Part shown: positions 45,840 through 55,080 of the stretch, one piece after another | Layout of the letters: every line of letters begins with the position of its first letter | Position numbering within the stretch: the stretch's first letter is position 1 | Assembly (NCBI GenBank): GCA_020633315.1 | Contig: JACKDV010000006.1 | Location: 1-64,000, forward strand | DNA length: 64,000 bases | DNA from: Myxococcales bacterium | GTDB taxonomy: Bacteria > Myxococcota_A > Polyangia > Nannocystales > Nannocystaceae | Direction of reading: 5' to 3' | The notes under the pieces: model-generated | The model's input: only the letters and a program-made list of their open reading frames with translations | Told to the model about the DNA's origin: nothing | Database searches by the model: none | Translations under genes and position numbers: made by a program

Positions 45840-48035
45840 TCAGCGGCGGGGCAGGTCGAAGCGGTCGAGCTCCATCACCTTCACCCAGGCTGCCACGAAG
45901 TCGCGGACGAGCTTCTCGGCCCCGTCGGCGCTGGCGTAGACCTCGCAGATGGCGCGCAGCTGCGAGTTGGAGCCGAGCACGAGGTCGACGCGGGTGCCGG
46001 TCCACCGCAGCTCGCCGGTCTCCCGGTCGCGCCCCTCGTAGAGGCCCTCGCCGGCGGGCTTCCACTCGGTGCCCATGTCGAGCAGGTTGACGAAGAAGTC
46101 GTTGCTCAGGATCCCGGGCCGATCGGTGAGCACCCCGTGGGCGGAGCCGTCGGCGTTGGTGCCCAGCACCCGCAGGCCGCCGACGAGCACCGCCATCTGG
46201 GGCGCTCCCAGGGTCAGCAATTGCGCCCGATCCACCAGCAGGTCCTCGGCCGTGCGCTCGTGCCCGGCCCCGAGGTAGTTGCGGAACCCGTCCGCGGTGG
46301 GCTCGAGCACGGCGAAGGAGCGCGGGTCGGTCTGGTCCTGCGAGGCGTCGGTGCGACCGGGGGTGAAGGGCACCTCGAGCTCGTGGCCGCCGTCCTTGGC
46401 CGCCTTCTCGACCGCGGCACCGCCGGCCAGCACGATGAGATCGGCGAGGGAGATCCGCTTGCCTCCCTTCTGCCGGCCGTTGAAGTCGTCCCGGATCGAC
46501 TCCAGGCGCGCGAGCACCCTGGCCAGCTGGGCGGGTCGGTTCACCGCCCAGTCCTTCTGCGGGGCGAGGCGGATGCGGGCCCCGTTGGCCCCACCGCGCA
46601 TGTCGCTGCCGCGGAAGGTGGAGGCCGACGCCCAGGCGGTCGAGACCAGCTCCGAGACGCTCAGGCCCGAGTCGAGCACGGCGGCCTCGAGCGCCGCGAT
46701 GTCGTCGGCGTCGACCAGCTCGTGGTCGACGGCGGGCACCGGGTCCTGCCACAGCAGCTCCTCGGCCGGGACCTCCGGTCCGAGGTAGCGCGAGCGCGGC
46801 CCCATGTCGCGGTGCGTGAGCTTGAACCACGCCCGCGCGAACGCGTCGGCGAAGGCCTCGGGATCGGCGTGGAAGCGACGGGCGATCCTCTCGAACGCGG
46901 GGTCGAAGCGCAGGGAGAGATCGGCCGTGGTCATCATCGGCCGGTGCTTCTTGGTGGGGTCGTGGGCGTCGGGGATCATGTGCTCCTCGGCGACGTCCTT
47001 GGCCAGCCACTGCCAGGCGCCCGCGGGGCTCTTGACCAGCTCCCACTCGTAGCCGAACAGCATGTCGAGGTAGCCCATGTCCCAGCGGGTGGGATTGGGC
47101 TTCCAGGCTCCCTCGATGCCGCTGGTGGTGGTGTGCTCGCCCTTGCCGCTGCCGAAGGCGTTCTTCCAGCCCAGGCCCATCTCCTCGAGGGGGGCGCCCT
47201 CGGGCTCGGGGCCCATGAGCGCCGGGTCGCCGGCGCCGTGGGCCTTGCCGAAGGTGTGTCCGCCGGCCACGAGCGCCACGGTCTCCTCGTCGTCCATGGC
47301 CATGCGCGCGAAGGTCTCGCGCACGTCATGCCCCGAGGCGACCGGATCGGGCTCGCCGTTGGGGCCCTCGGGGTTGACGTAGATGAGCCCCATCTGCACC
47401 GCCGCCAGCGGGTTCTCGAGCTCTCGCTCGCCGCGGTAGCGCTCGTCGCCGAGCCACTCGGACTCCGGGCCCCAGTAGATGTCCTCCTCGGGCGCCCACA
47501 CGTCCTCGCGGCCGCCGGCGAAGCCGAAGGTGGGCAGGCCCATCGACTCGAGGGCCACGTTGCCCGCGAGGATCATCAGGTCGGCCCAGGAGATCTTGCG
47601 GCCGTGCTTGCGCTTGATCGGCCACAGCAGCCGCCGCGCCTTGTCGAGGTTGCCGTTGTCGGGCCAGCTATCGAGCGGTGCGAAGCGCTGGGTGCCCGAG
47701 CCGGCGCCGCCCCGGCCGTCGCTCACCCGGTAGGTGCCCGCGCTGTGCCACGCCATGCGGATGAACAGCGGGCCGTAGTGCCCCCAGTCGGCGGGCCACC
47801 AGCTCTGCGAGTCGGTCATCAGCGCCCTGAGGTCCTGCTTGAGGGCGTCGAAATCGAGCTTCGCGAACTCGGCCGCGTAGTCGAGCCCGCCGCCCATGGG
47901 ATCGGCCGCCGGATCGTGCTGGTGGAGGATCCGCAGGTTGAGCTGGTTGGGCCACCAGTGCTGGTTGGCAGTGGACCCACCCGCCTTGTAGCGGTTGGGA
48001 CCGTGCATGACGGGGCATCGTCCTTCGGCGTTCAC
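45840..48035 (-). CDS. katG: Catalase-peroxidase, cytosolic form
   Basis: A 731-residue KatG of normal length without a signal peptide. GTG 48035, preceded by GGGAG, gives the classic N-terminus MNAEGRCPVMHG. The distal RMAWHSAG, adduct residues (IYWGPE, VQMGLIYVNPEG) and proximal His (AGGHTFGKAHG) are all intact, as is the C-terminal pseudo-peroxidase half. It removes hydrogen peroxide as catalase and peroxidase in the cytosol. It is the first gene of a katG-katG block that leads to trxB. A direct repeat at 48080-48109 lies in its promoter region; a peroxide-responsive regulator is expected but none is seen in the window. Confidence 0.96.
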   Translation of the reverse strand: MNAEGRCPVMHGPNRYKAGGSTANQHWWPNQLNLRILHQHDPAADPMGGGLDYAAEFAKLDFDALKQDLRALMTDSQSWWPADWGHYGPLFIRMAWHSAGTYRVSDGRGGAGSGTQRFAPLDSWPDNGNLDKARRLLWPIKRKHGRKISWADLMILAGNVALESMGLPTFGFAGGREDVWAPEEDIYWGPESEWLGDERYRGERELENPLAAVQMGLIYVNPEGPNGEPDPVASGHDVRETFARMAMDDEETVALVAGGHTFGKAHGAGDPALMGPEPEGAPLEEMGLGWKNAFGSGKGEHTTTSGIEGAWKPNPTRWDMGYLDMLFGYEWELVKSPAGAWQWLAKDVAEEHMIPDAHDPTKKHRPMMTTADLSLRFDPAFERIARRFHADPEAFADAFARAWFKLTHRDMGPRSRYLGPEVPAEELLWQDPVPAVDHELVDADDIAALEAAVLDSGLSVSELVSTAWASASTFRGSDMRGGANGARIRLAPQKDWAVNRPAQLARVLARLESIRDDFNGRQKGGKRISLADLIVLAGGAAVEKAAKDGGHELEVPFTPGRTDASQDQTDPRSFAVLEPTADGFRNYLGAGHERTAEDLLVDRAQLLTLGAPQMAVLVGGLRVLGTNADGSAHGVLTDRPGILSNDFFVNLLDMGTEWKPAGEGLYEGRDRETGELRWTGTRVDLVLGSNSQLRAICEVYASADGAEKLVRDFVAAWVKVMELDRFDLPRR

Positions 48036-48079
48036 TTCGCTTCTCCCTTGGCTCGAACACGAGCGTACGAGAGCCGGGC

Positions 48080-48109
48080 CGATACCTCAAAGACATTGTT
48101 TCGATACCT
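48080..48109. promoter_or_regulatory. CGATACCT direct repeat upstream of katG
   Basis: Two CGATACCT copies (48080-48087 and 48102-48109) start exactly 22 bp apart, two turns of the helix, in an AT-rich patch 45-75 bp upstream of the cytosolic katG start. TTGGATAACCAA follows at 48109-48120, a partial dyad. The spacing suits a dimeric activator or repressor. The identity of the regulator is unknown. Confidence 0.4.
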
Positions 48110-48472
48110 TGGATAACCAAAGCCTATACTCGCGTCGGTCGACGATGCTGCGTCGCGACGGCTGGATCGCTCGGGACACCGCGCCGAGCCCTCGGTGGCG
48201 GGGGCCGATCGAGCGGGCCGCGGCGGCTCGGGAGCGGAGCGCGGCGGCGAGAGCCCGGGCGCGGCCCGGCGCGGGAGCTCGAAGAGTCGTCACCGCCGCA
48301 CGAGGCACGAGCCCCCGGCAGGGAAACGAGACGGGAAGGACGACCCGGAGGATCGACCCCGTGACGGCGGCGACGAGAGGAGATCGTCGGCGTCGAAGGA
48401 CGGGAGCGCCGAGATCCCCACAGCGATTGGCACGGGTTGGGAGACGAACGAAGGGGGGTAAAAGTTCCCTCG
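48110..48472. other. Intergenic stretch without recognisable genes
   Basis: Between the katG promoter region and the end of the HtrA gene lies about 360 bp with only Arg/Ala-rich frames that look like composition artefacts. It is unusually rich in purine blocks on the plus strand (for example GGGGGGTAAAAG near 48453). I see no clear hairpin, tRNA or protein pattern. Confidence 0.5.
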
Positions 48473-49960
48473 TCAGCGCTCGAAGGTCACGCGATGGCTC
48501 GCGCCCTCGCGGTCGAAGGAGAGCTCGAGCCGAGAGCCCGCGCGCGCGAACGCTCCGCTCAGCTCGGAGGGCGACCGGACGGGCGAGCCGTCGACCTCGA
48601 GGATGCGATCGCCGACCCGCAGGCCCAGGGTGTCGCCCAGCGAGCCCTCGCCCACCTCGACCACCTCGACGCCCTCGGCCGCCGAGCGCACGCCGATCCC
48701 CAGGCGCAGGCCCGAGCCCTCGGCCCCAGCCGCCGGCGGTGGCTCGGGGGCGCGCGGCGGGGGCGAGCCCAGGCCGAAGGGCAGCGTGAAGCGACCGTGG
48801 GACGGGGACGACTCGTCCCCGGGCTCGTCGGCGCGGCGGCCCGAGGAGCGCCGCAGCCCGCCCATCGCATCGCGGTGCGGACGGGCGCCCAGGGTGACGC
48901 GCAGCTCGAGGGTCTCGTCGCCTCGACGCACCCGCAGCTCGACCTCGTCGCCGGGCTGCTTGGTGCCCACGCGGGCCCGCAGGGCCTCGAAGCTCTCGAT
49001 CGCCTCGCCGTCGAGGGCCTCGACCACGTCGCCGGGCCGCAGCCCCGCGCGCTCGGCCGGGGTGTCGGCATAGACCGCCCCCACCTCGGCTCCGGGCCCC
49101 TCCTCGCCGGGCACGTTGCCCGCGCCCAGCCAGCCGCGCACCACCTCGCCGCGATCGCGGAGCTGCTCGATGATCCGCTTGGCCTGGTCGATGGGGATCG
49201 CGAAGCCCGGGCCCGAGCCGGCCCCCACCGCGGTGTTGATGCCCACCACCTCGCCGTGCAGGTCGAACAGCGGGCCCCCCGAGCTGCCGGGAGCGATGTC
49301 GGCGTCGGTCTGCAGGAAGTCGATGTAGCTGTCGGAGTACAGGCCCAGGCTGCCGCGCCCCTTGCCCGAGACGATCCCCACGGTGGCGCTGTGGTCGAGG
49401 CCCATGGGGTTGCCCACCGCGACCACCCAGTCGCCGATCTGCAATTCCCTGCTGTGGCCGAGGGTCACCACCGGTAGGTCCTCGGCCCCGGACAGGCGCA
49501 GCAGGGCGAGGTCGGTGGCGGGATCGCTGCCCACCACCTCGGCGTCGAAGCGGCGGCCGTCGGACAGGCGCACCCGCACGGAGCGAGCCCCGTCCACCAC
49601 GTGATGGTTGGTGACCACCAGGCCCTCGGCGTCGACCACGAAGCCGCTGCCCTGGCCCATCACCACGCCCTCGTCGGAGCCGAGCAGGCGGCGGGGCGCG
49701 GCGCGGTCGGTGTCGACGGAGACCACCGCGGGGCCGACGGCGGCGATCATGGGGGCGAGGCTCACCCGGGGGTCGTAGTGGGTGGGATCGACCGGGGATC
49801 CGGGGGCCTCGGCCGCCTCGGCTGGATCGGGGGCGGCCTCGGCGTCACGGGAGCAACCCGCTCCGAGCAGGGTGAGTGATGCTCCTACTGCCCCCACCCC
49901 GAGCAGGGCGGCGACCGGCAGGGACGGGGCGCGACGTGGGTTCCGAGCGCGACGGTCCAT
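48473..49960 (-). CDS. HtrA/DegP-type serine protease lipoprotein with two PDZ domains
   Basis: A 495-residue S1C protease. From ATG 49960 a basic start and signal peptide end with LLGAGC, so it is a predicted lipoprotein. The trypsin-like domain (about residues 70-260) keeps the triad: His in TNHHVV, Asp in PATDLALL, Ser in APGSSGGPLF. Two PDZ domains follow (about 265-350, with RAGLRPGDVVEAL; and about 410-495, with DTLGLRVGDRILEV), separated by a disordered Ser/Pro linker. It degrades or refolds damaged periplasmic proteins. It lies 32 bp downstream of the ABC exporter pair on the same strand and may be co-transcribed. Confidence 0.93.
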   Translation of the reverse strand: MDRRARNPRRAPSLPVAALLGVGAVGASLTLLGAGCSRDAEAAPDPAEAAEAPGSPVDPTHYDPRVSLAPMIAAVGPAVVSVDTDRAAPRRLLGSDEGVVMGQGSGFVVDAEGLVVTNHHVVDGARSVRVRLSDGRRFDAEVVGSDPATDLALLRLSGAEDLPVVTLGHSRELQIGDWVVAVGNPMGLDHSATVGIVSGKGRGSLGLYSDSYIDFLQTDADIAPGSSGGPLFDLHGEVVGINTAVGAGSGPGFAIPIDQAKRIIEQLRDRGEVVRGWLGAGNVPGEEGPGAEVGAVYADTPAERAGLRPGDVVEALDGEAIESFEALRARVGTKQPGDEVELRVRRGDETLELRVTLGARPHRDAMGGLRRSSGRRADEPGDESSPSHGRFTLPFGLGSPPPRAPEPPPAAGAEGSGLRLGIGVRSAAEGVEVVEVGEGSLGDTLGLRVGDRILEVDGSPVRSPSELSGAFARAGSRLELSFDREGASHRVTFER

Positions 49961-49992
49961 GGTGGCGCGCGACAACCCCAGGGGCGCCGGAG

Positions 49993-51873
49993 CTATTCCC
50001 CGGCTTCGTCGATCGTCTCGCCCTCTTCGTCCTCGTCGTCGTCGCGGAAGCCCATGCGGTAGAGTTCGGCGTAGAGGCCCCCGCGGGCCATGAGCTCGTC
50101 GTGGGTGCCCTGCTCGGCCACCTCGCCCTCGCGCAGCACGAGGATCCGGTCGGCGCGTCGCACGGTGCTGAGGCGATGGGCGATCACGAGCACGCTGCGC
50201 CCGCGCAGCAATTGCTCGATCGCCGCCTGCACCTTCTGCTCGGTGAGGCTGTCGACCGACGCGGTGGCCTCGTCGAGGATGAGCATGGTGGGCTCACGGG
50301 CGGCCACGCGGGCGAAGGCCACCAGCTGGGCCTCGCCCGCCGAGAGGTTGCCGCCGCGCTCGCCCACCGCCATGCCCAGGCCACCGCGGCCCTCGACCAC
50401 GGCCTCGGCCTGCACCACCCGCAGGGCCTCGGCGAGGCGCTCGCTCCGGTCCCGCAGCGGGCGCTCGCCCAGCGAGACGTTGAAGCCGACGTCGTCGTTG
50501 AACAGGAACACGTCCTGCTGGACCATCAGCACGTGCCGCCGCAGTTGCTCGGGCGGCACGTCGTGCAGCTCGGTCCCGTCGGCGCCCTCGGCGTCACACA
50601 GCCGCACCGAGCCGCGGTAGCCGTCGTAGAAGCGGGTGAGCACCCGCCCCAGGCTCGACTTGCCCGAGCCGGTGCGCCCGACCACCGCGACCACCTCGCC
50701 GGGGGCCACGTCGAAGCTCAGGCCGCGCAGCACGTCGGGACCCTGCTCCTTGTAGCGGAACCGGAGGTCGCGCACCCGCAGCCCGCCGCGCCAGTCGGCG
50801 AGGGGATCGGCCGCGCCGGGCTCGGCCCGCGCCTCGGTGGGCTCGTCGAGCAGGCCGTAGATCCGCTCGAGCGAGGCGGCGGCGCGCTGGATGGTGGCCA
50901 GCTTGCCCGAGAACTCCTTGATCGGCCCGAACACCCGCTGCAGGTAGTCCACGAAGGCGAACAGCAGGCCCAGGGTGACCGCGCCGTCCTCCACCGCCAC
51001 CTCGGGGGCCGCGAAGTAGAGCAGCAGGGCGATCGCGAAGGCCGAGATCCCGTCCATCAGCGAGTAGAGGCTCGCGTCGAGCCAGTTGGCCCACTTGGTG
51101 GCCCGCAGGTAGCGCTGGCCGAGGTGGGCGTACTGATCGCGGGCGTCCTGCTCGCGCCCGAACAGCTGGACCACGGTGACCCCGGAGAGCTGCTCGGCGA
51201 GGAAGCCGGTCTGCCGCGCCTGGGCCTTGCGCACCTCGAGCTGCAGGCGGCGCAGCGCGGCCCCGAAGTAGCGCACCAGCACGAACAGCACCGGGGCCAC
51301 GGTGAGGGTGATCGCGGCCAGCATGGGGCTGAGCACGAACATCGCCACCAGGATCGACAGGATGATCACGATGTCGGTCAGGATCGTGAACACCCCGAAC
51401 GACATGGTCTCGGACAGCGCCTCCACGTCGGAGGTGGTGCGGGTGAGCAGGCTGCCCATGGCGTTGTTGTCGAAGAAGCGCGCGGGCAGCCGCAGCACGT
51501 GCGAGAACACGAAGCGGCGGACGTCGTAGATGATCATGTGGCCCGCGCGCTGGAGCGCGTAGACCTGGGCGGCCGAGCACAGGAACTCGGCGATCACCGC
51601 CCCCAGGTAGGCCATGGCCACGGTGCGCAGGCCCAGGGCGTCGTGGCCGGGGATGTCCACGTCGACCACGTGCTTGACCAGCAGCGGGCGCAGGGTGCTC
51701 AGGCCGGCCACCACGGGGATGAGCATCAGGCCCACCACCAGCCAGCGCCGGTGCGGCCGCACGAAGCTCCAGAAGCGCCGCAGCAGCGACCACACGCTGG
51801 CCTCGCGGGCCATGGTGGGCCCCTCGTCGGGGCGCGCCCGCGGCCTGGCGCCGGGCTTGGCCTCGCCGCTCAT
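49993..51873 (-). CDS. ABC exporter half-transporter (second subunit)
   Basis: A 626-residue exporter with fused membrane and ATPase domains. Six membrane segments lie in about residues 35-320. The ATPase has Walker A GRTGSGKSS, Q-loop QQDVFLFNDDV, a signature NLSAGEAQL, Walker B MLILDEATASVD and switch His VIAHRLS. The signature replaces LSGGQ with LSAGE, as in the less active site of heterodimeric exporters. ATG 51873 overlaps the stop of the first subunit by 4 bp, so the two should form a heterodimer. The C-terminus is strongly acidic. The substrate is unknown. Confidence 0.9.
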   Translation of the reverse strand: MSGEAKPGARPRARPDEGPTMAREASVWSLLRRFWSFVRPHRRWLVVGLMLIPVVAGLSTLRPLLVKHVVDVDIPGHDALGLRTVAMAYLGAVIAEFLCSAAQVYALQRAGHMIIYDVRRFVFSHVLRLPARFFDNNAMGSLLTRTTSDVEALSETMSFGVFTILTDIVIILSILVAMFVLSPMLAAITLTVAPVLFVLVRYFGAALRRLQLEVRKAQARQTGFLAEQLSGVTVVQLFGREQDARDQYAHLGQRYLRATKWANWLDASLYSLMDGISAFAIALLLYFAAPEVAVEDGAVTLGLLFAFVDYLQRVFGPIKEFSGKLATIQRAAASLERIYGLLDEPTEARAEPGAADPLADWRGGLRVRDLRFRYKEQGPDVLRGLSFDVAPGEVVAVVGRTGSGKSSLGRVLTRFYDGYRGSVRLCDAEGADGTELHDVPPEQLRRHVLMVQQDVFLFNDDVGFNVSLGERPLRDRSERLAEALRVVQAEAVVEGRGGLGMAVGERGGNLSAGEAQLVAFARVAAREPTMLILDEATASVDSLTEQKVQAAIEQLLRGRSVLVIAHRLSTVRRADRILVLREGEVAEQGTHDELMARGGLYAELYRMGFRDDDEDEEGETIDEAGE

Positions 51874-53675
51874 CGCTCGCCCCCCTCGGCCTCGCGGCCC
51901 TGGTGCAGGTGGGTCTGCGCGTACAGGCCCCCGCGCGCGACCAGCTCGGCGTGGGTGCCCCGCTCGAGCACGCGGCCGTGGTCGAGCACGAGGATCTCGT
52001 CGGCGTGCTCGAGCACGCTGGTGCGGTGCGAGACGATCACCGTGGTGGGCGGGTGCTCGCCCAGGGTGCCGCCCCGCAGGTTGCGGATGGCCTGCACCAG
52101 GCGGGCCTCGGTGCCCTGGTCGACGGCCGAGAGCACGTCGTCGAGCAGCAGGATCGGCCGCGAGCGGTACAGGGCGCGGGCCAGCGAGGCGCGCTGTCGC
52201 TGCCCGCCCGAGAGCATCACCCCGCGCTCGCCGACCACGGTGGCCAGCCCCTGGGGGAGCTGCCGCACGTCCTCCTCGAGGCAGGCCGCGGCCACCACCT
52301 CGCGCAAGCGCGGGTCGTCGGGCGGCTCGCCCCCCTCGTGCTTGCCCTCGTGCGCCCAGGGGTTGGCCTCGGCCAGGCGCACGTTGTCGCGCAGGGTGCT
52401 CGAGAACAGGAAGGGAGCCTGGGGCACCACCGCCATGGCCTCCCGCAGCACCCCCAGGCGCAGCGCGGTGGCGTCGTGGCCGTCGAGCAGCACCGTGCCC
52501 CTGGGCGGGGTCTGCACCCGCGACAGCAGGTTGATGAGCGTGGTCTTGCCCGAGCCCGTCTTGCCGAAGATCCCCAGGGTGTGCCCCGGCTCCACCGTCA
52601 CCGAGATCTCGGCCAGCGCGGGCTCGTCCCCGTCGGGGTAGGTGAAGCTCAGGTCGCGCAGCTGCAGGCGGGGCGGGTCGACGATCCGCGCCTCGTCCTC
52701 CACCGGCGGCAGGCCGTCGGCGGTGGCGAGCACGTCCTCCACCCGGCCCACCGAGACCACCCCGCGCGAGACCGCGGCGAGCACCCAGGCCAGCGCCATC
52801 AGGATGCCCACCAGCGACAGCAGCAGCGTGGTGAAGGTGGCCATGCTGCCCACGGGGATGTGGCCGTCGAGCACCCGCTGGCCGCCCACCCACAGCACGA
52901 TGGCGGTGGCGACCATGCCCGAGACCCCGAGCACCGGCATGCTGAACGAGCGGATCGCCGCGATGCGAAGCTGCAGGCGCAGGTACTCGGCGTTGCGGTC
53001 CTCGAAGCGCTCGAGGGTGGCGTCCTCCACCGCGTGGGCCCGCACGGTGCCGATGCCCGTGTAGCTCTCGAGCACGCGATCGGACAGCCGCGCCAGCAGC
53101 TGCATGGAATCGCGCACCATCCCGAAGAAGCGCCGCACCGTCCAGCGCATGTAGAGCCCGCCCAGGGTCACCGGGGCCAGGCACCACAGCGTGAGCACCG
53201 GGTCGGTGCGCCACATCTGGTAGAGGTGCAGGGGGATCGCCACCGCCACGTTGCACACCTGGAGGCCGGCGAAGCCCACCAGCAGGCGCACGGCCTGGGT
53301 GTCGTTGCTGGCGATGCTCGCCAGCTCGCCCACCTTGTGCCGCATGTAGAAGGGCCGCTGCAGGTGCAGCAGGTGGCCGAAGATGTCCACGCCCAGGCGG
53401 TACTCGATGTCGCGCCCGGGGTTGAAGAACAGCACCCGCGACAGGGTGCGCACCACGATCACCACCAGGCCCAGCACCACCAGCTCGAGGGCGAGGGCCT
53501 GGCTGCTGCGCAGGGCGTCGGTGCCCCTCGCCTCGAGGACGTTGAGGGTCTCGCCGATGATCGCGGGGATCCGCACCACCACGTAGTTGGTGGCGAACAA
53601 CATCACGCCACCCAGCAGGTACTGGGGGACGTTGCGCCGCGCATAGCGGGCGAGGAAGCGGAGGACGCTCTTCAC
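51870..53675 (-). CDS. ABC exporter half-transporter (first subunit)
   Basis: A 601-residue exporter. GTG 53675 (MKSVLRFLARYARRN) is chosen because residues before it in the longer frame from 53735 are Arg-rich and not conserved-looking. Six membrane segments lie in about residues 15-300. The ATPase carries Walker A GKTGSGKTT, Q-loop VPQAPFLFSSTLRDNV, a full signature MLSGGQRQRASLARAL, Walker B ILLLDDVLSAVD (Asp where the catalytic Glu is expected) and switch VSHRTS. The Glu-to-Asp change is the usual mark of the degenerate half in heterodimeric exporters such as TmrAB or MdlAB. It is coupled to the second subunit and followed by an HtrA-like protease gene. Confidence 0.9.
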   Translation of the reverse strand: MKSVLRFLARYARRNVPQYLLGGVMLFATNYVVVRIPAIIGETLNVLEARGTDALRSSQALALELVVLGLVVIVVRTLSRVLFFNPGRDIEYRLGVDIFGHLLHLQRPFYMRHKVGELASIASNDTQAVRLLVGFAGLQVCNVAVAIPLHLYQMWRTDPVLTLWCLAPVTLGGLYMRWTVRRFFGMVRDSMQLLARLSDRVLESYTGIGTVRAHAVEDATLERFEDRNAEYLRLQLRIAAIRSFSMPVLGVSGMVATAIVLWVGGQRVLDGHIPVGSMATFTTLLLSLVGILMALAWVLAAVSRGVVSVGRVEDVLATADGLPPVEDEARIVDPPRLQLRDLSFTYPDGDEPALAEISVTVEPGHTLGIFGKTGSGKTTLINLLSRVQTPPRGTVLLDGHDATALRLGVLREAMAVVPQAPFLFSSTLRDNVRLAEANPWAHEGKHEGGEPPDDPRLREVVAAACLEEDVRQLPQGLATVVGERGVMLSGGQRQRASLARALYRSRPILLLDDVLSAVDQGTEARLVQAIRNLRGGTLGEHPPTTVIVSHRTSVLEHADEILVLDHGRVLERGTHAELVARGGLYAQTHLHQGREAEGGER

Positions 53676-53796
53676 GTGGCGTTCGCGCGGCGCCAACGGC
53701 CGACGGCCCGCACGGCGACGCCCAGGGGACGCCACCCGGGCGGCGGAGGTTACGGGAGGCGGAAAGGAGGGATCAGCGAGCGGCTACCCCGCGCGC

Positions 53797-54441
53797 TCAC
53801 TTGTCCTCGGGCACGTAGCTCTCGTTGACCTTGAGGGTCTCGTCCTTCTCGATCACCCCCAGCTCCCCCTCGATCTCGTCGAGCTGCGAGCGCAGGTCGC
53901 TGATGTACTTGGGGAAGCCCTCCTCGCCGGAGATCTCGGGCCCGAGGTCGCCATTGAGGTCCTCGAAGGCGCGGAACGCTCCGACCAGCTTGGCCTGGAT
54001 GTCGATCTGCGAGCCGCCCTCCATGAGCTTCTTGTAGGTCTCGTCGAGCGCGGCGGTGTCCTCCTTGTACTTCTCGGAGAACTTGTCGAAGGCGCCCTGG
54101 GGATCCTTGGCCTTGGCCCACTTGGGCGCTTCCTTCTCCACGCGATCGACCAGGCCGCGAAGGCTGGTGAGCATCTCGCGGTGCTCCTCGAGCCGAGTCT
54201 TCACGTACTCGCGCTCGCCCTTCTTCATCTGCTCGATGTTCTCGGCGGCGAGCTCGTCGGGATCCTTGAAGCCCGCCTTGCGGCGCTCCTCCTCGAGCTC
54301 CTCGGGGCTCAGCTCCGACTGCGACGACTGCTTGAGCTCGGTGATGCTCTTGGTGGGGGGCGGGGTCTCGACCTTGGGCTGGCCCGTGTCACAGGCGCAC
54401 AGCCCGATGACCAGTCCGGTGGCGCAAACGAGTGCTCGCAT
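53797..54441 (-). CDS. Helical, highly charged lipoprotein
   Basis: A 214-residue predicted lipoprotein. ATG 54441 opens a signal peptide ending IGLCAC (Cys17). The rest is rich in Lys and Glu with long amphipathic helices (ELSPEELEEERRKAG, EQMKKGEREYVKTRLEEHREML) and is probably a coiled coil or helical bundle. No known family is recognised. The Lys content is unusual for this Arg-rich genome. The 284-bp gap to the small gene at 54726 is a divergent region with a TTGACG hexamer at 54562 but no convincing partner box, and a small GCGGG/CCCGC hairpin at 54656-54675. Confidence 0.65.
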   Translation of the reverse strand: MRALVCATGLVIGLCACDTGQPKVETPPPTKSITELKQSSQSELSPEELEEERRKAGFKDPDELAAENIEQMKKGEREYVKTRLEEHREMLTSLRGLVDRVEKEAPKWAKAKDPQGAFDKFSEKYKEDTAALDETYKKLMEGGSQIDIQAKLVGAFRAFEDLNGDLGPEISGEEGFPKYISDLRSQLDEIEGELGVIEKDETLKVNESYVPEDK

Positions 54442-54725
54442 CGGTGCTCCTCCGTAGCGGGACCTTAGCCCGAACCCTCCACACGGCACCAGGGTGTCGG
54501 AGCGTGTATGTGAGTGGAACCCTTATTCAGCGCATGGCCCCATGTGATCAGTGTTTTCGACTTGACGGGCCGGAGGGTCGGCTCGCAGACTCGATGTAGG
54601 TCCGGTGCGCAGGGAGGGTCGAGGGGGAATCGACCAGAGCCCACGCCAGGGTGATGCGGGAAGGGGAGAACCCGCAGCACGAGCCCCACGGCATGCGCGA
54701 GCCGGGCCCCAGGGGGTCTGGAACC

Positions 54726-54962
54726 ATGGATGATCTTCGCTTCGCTCGGCTCATGGGCCGCAACGCCGTGGAGGACGTGGAGCTGCGGCGACTGTTCGAC
54801 CACAAGGAGCGGCTGCTCGCCTTGCTGCGGGCGAGCCGCTCACCCGAGCCCGTGTCCGTGCCCGTGCCCGAGCCCGCGCCGATTCGCTTCCGCTCGCGCT
54901 ACGCGGCCAGCCTGTGGGCGCTGGCCCACGGCGAGTCGAGCGAGCCGGCGTCGGCGGCCTAG
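54726..54962 (+). CDS. Small hypothetical protein, 78 residues
   Basis: A short soluble protein with an amphipathic helical N-terminal half (MDDLRFARLMGRNAVEDVELRRLFDHKERLLALL) and a short Pro-rich middle (PVSVPVPEPAPIRF). ATG 54726 is preferred over 54651 because the extra residues are unlike protein; GGGGG about 10 bases upstream may serve the ribosome. I do not recognise it. It precedes the MBL-fold gene by 118 bp on the same strand. Confidence 0.5.
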   Translation: MDDLRFARLMGRNAVEDVELRRLFDHKERLLALLRASRSPEPVSVPVPEPAPIRFRSRYAASLWALAHGESSEPASAA

Positions 54963-55080
54963 CCCGCGGCTCGTGGCGTAGGCGAGCGGGCCTGCGTCGA
55001 CTCGCGGCCCCTCGCGCGCCCCTCGTGCACCCGCGCGACCGTGGGGTCGGGTCTATGCTCGGCCGCACCGGAGGCGCGCG

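Noticed and set aside
48195..48461. Small plus-strand frame downstream of HtrA
   Set aside because: Gly/Arg/Asp-rich composition with no hydrophobic core; looks like non-coding DNA.
53750..54121. Alternative minus-strand frame over the charged lipoprotein
   Set aside because: It is the Arg/Gly-rich shifted frame of the lipoprotein gene, which has a signal peptide and a helical pattern.
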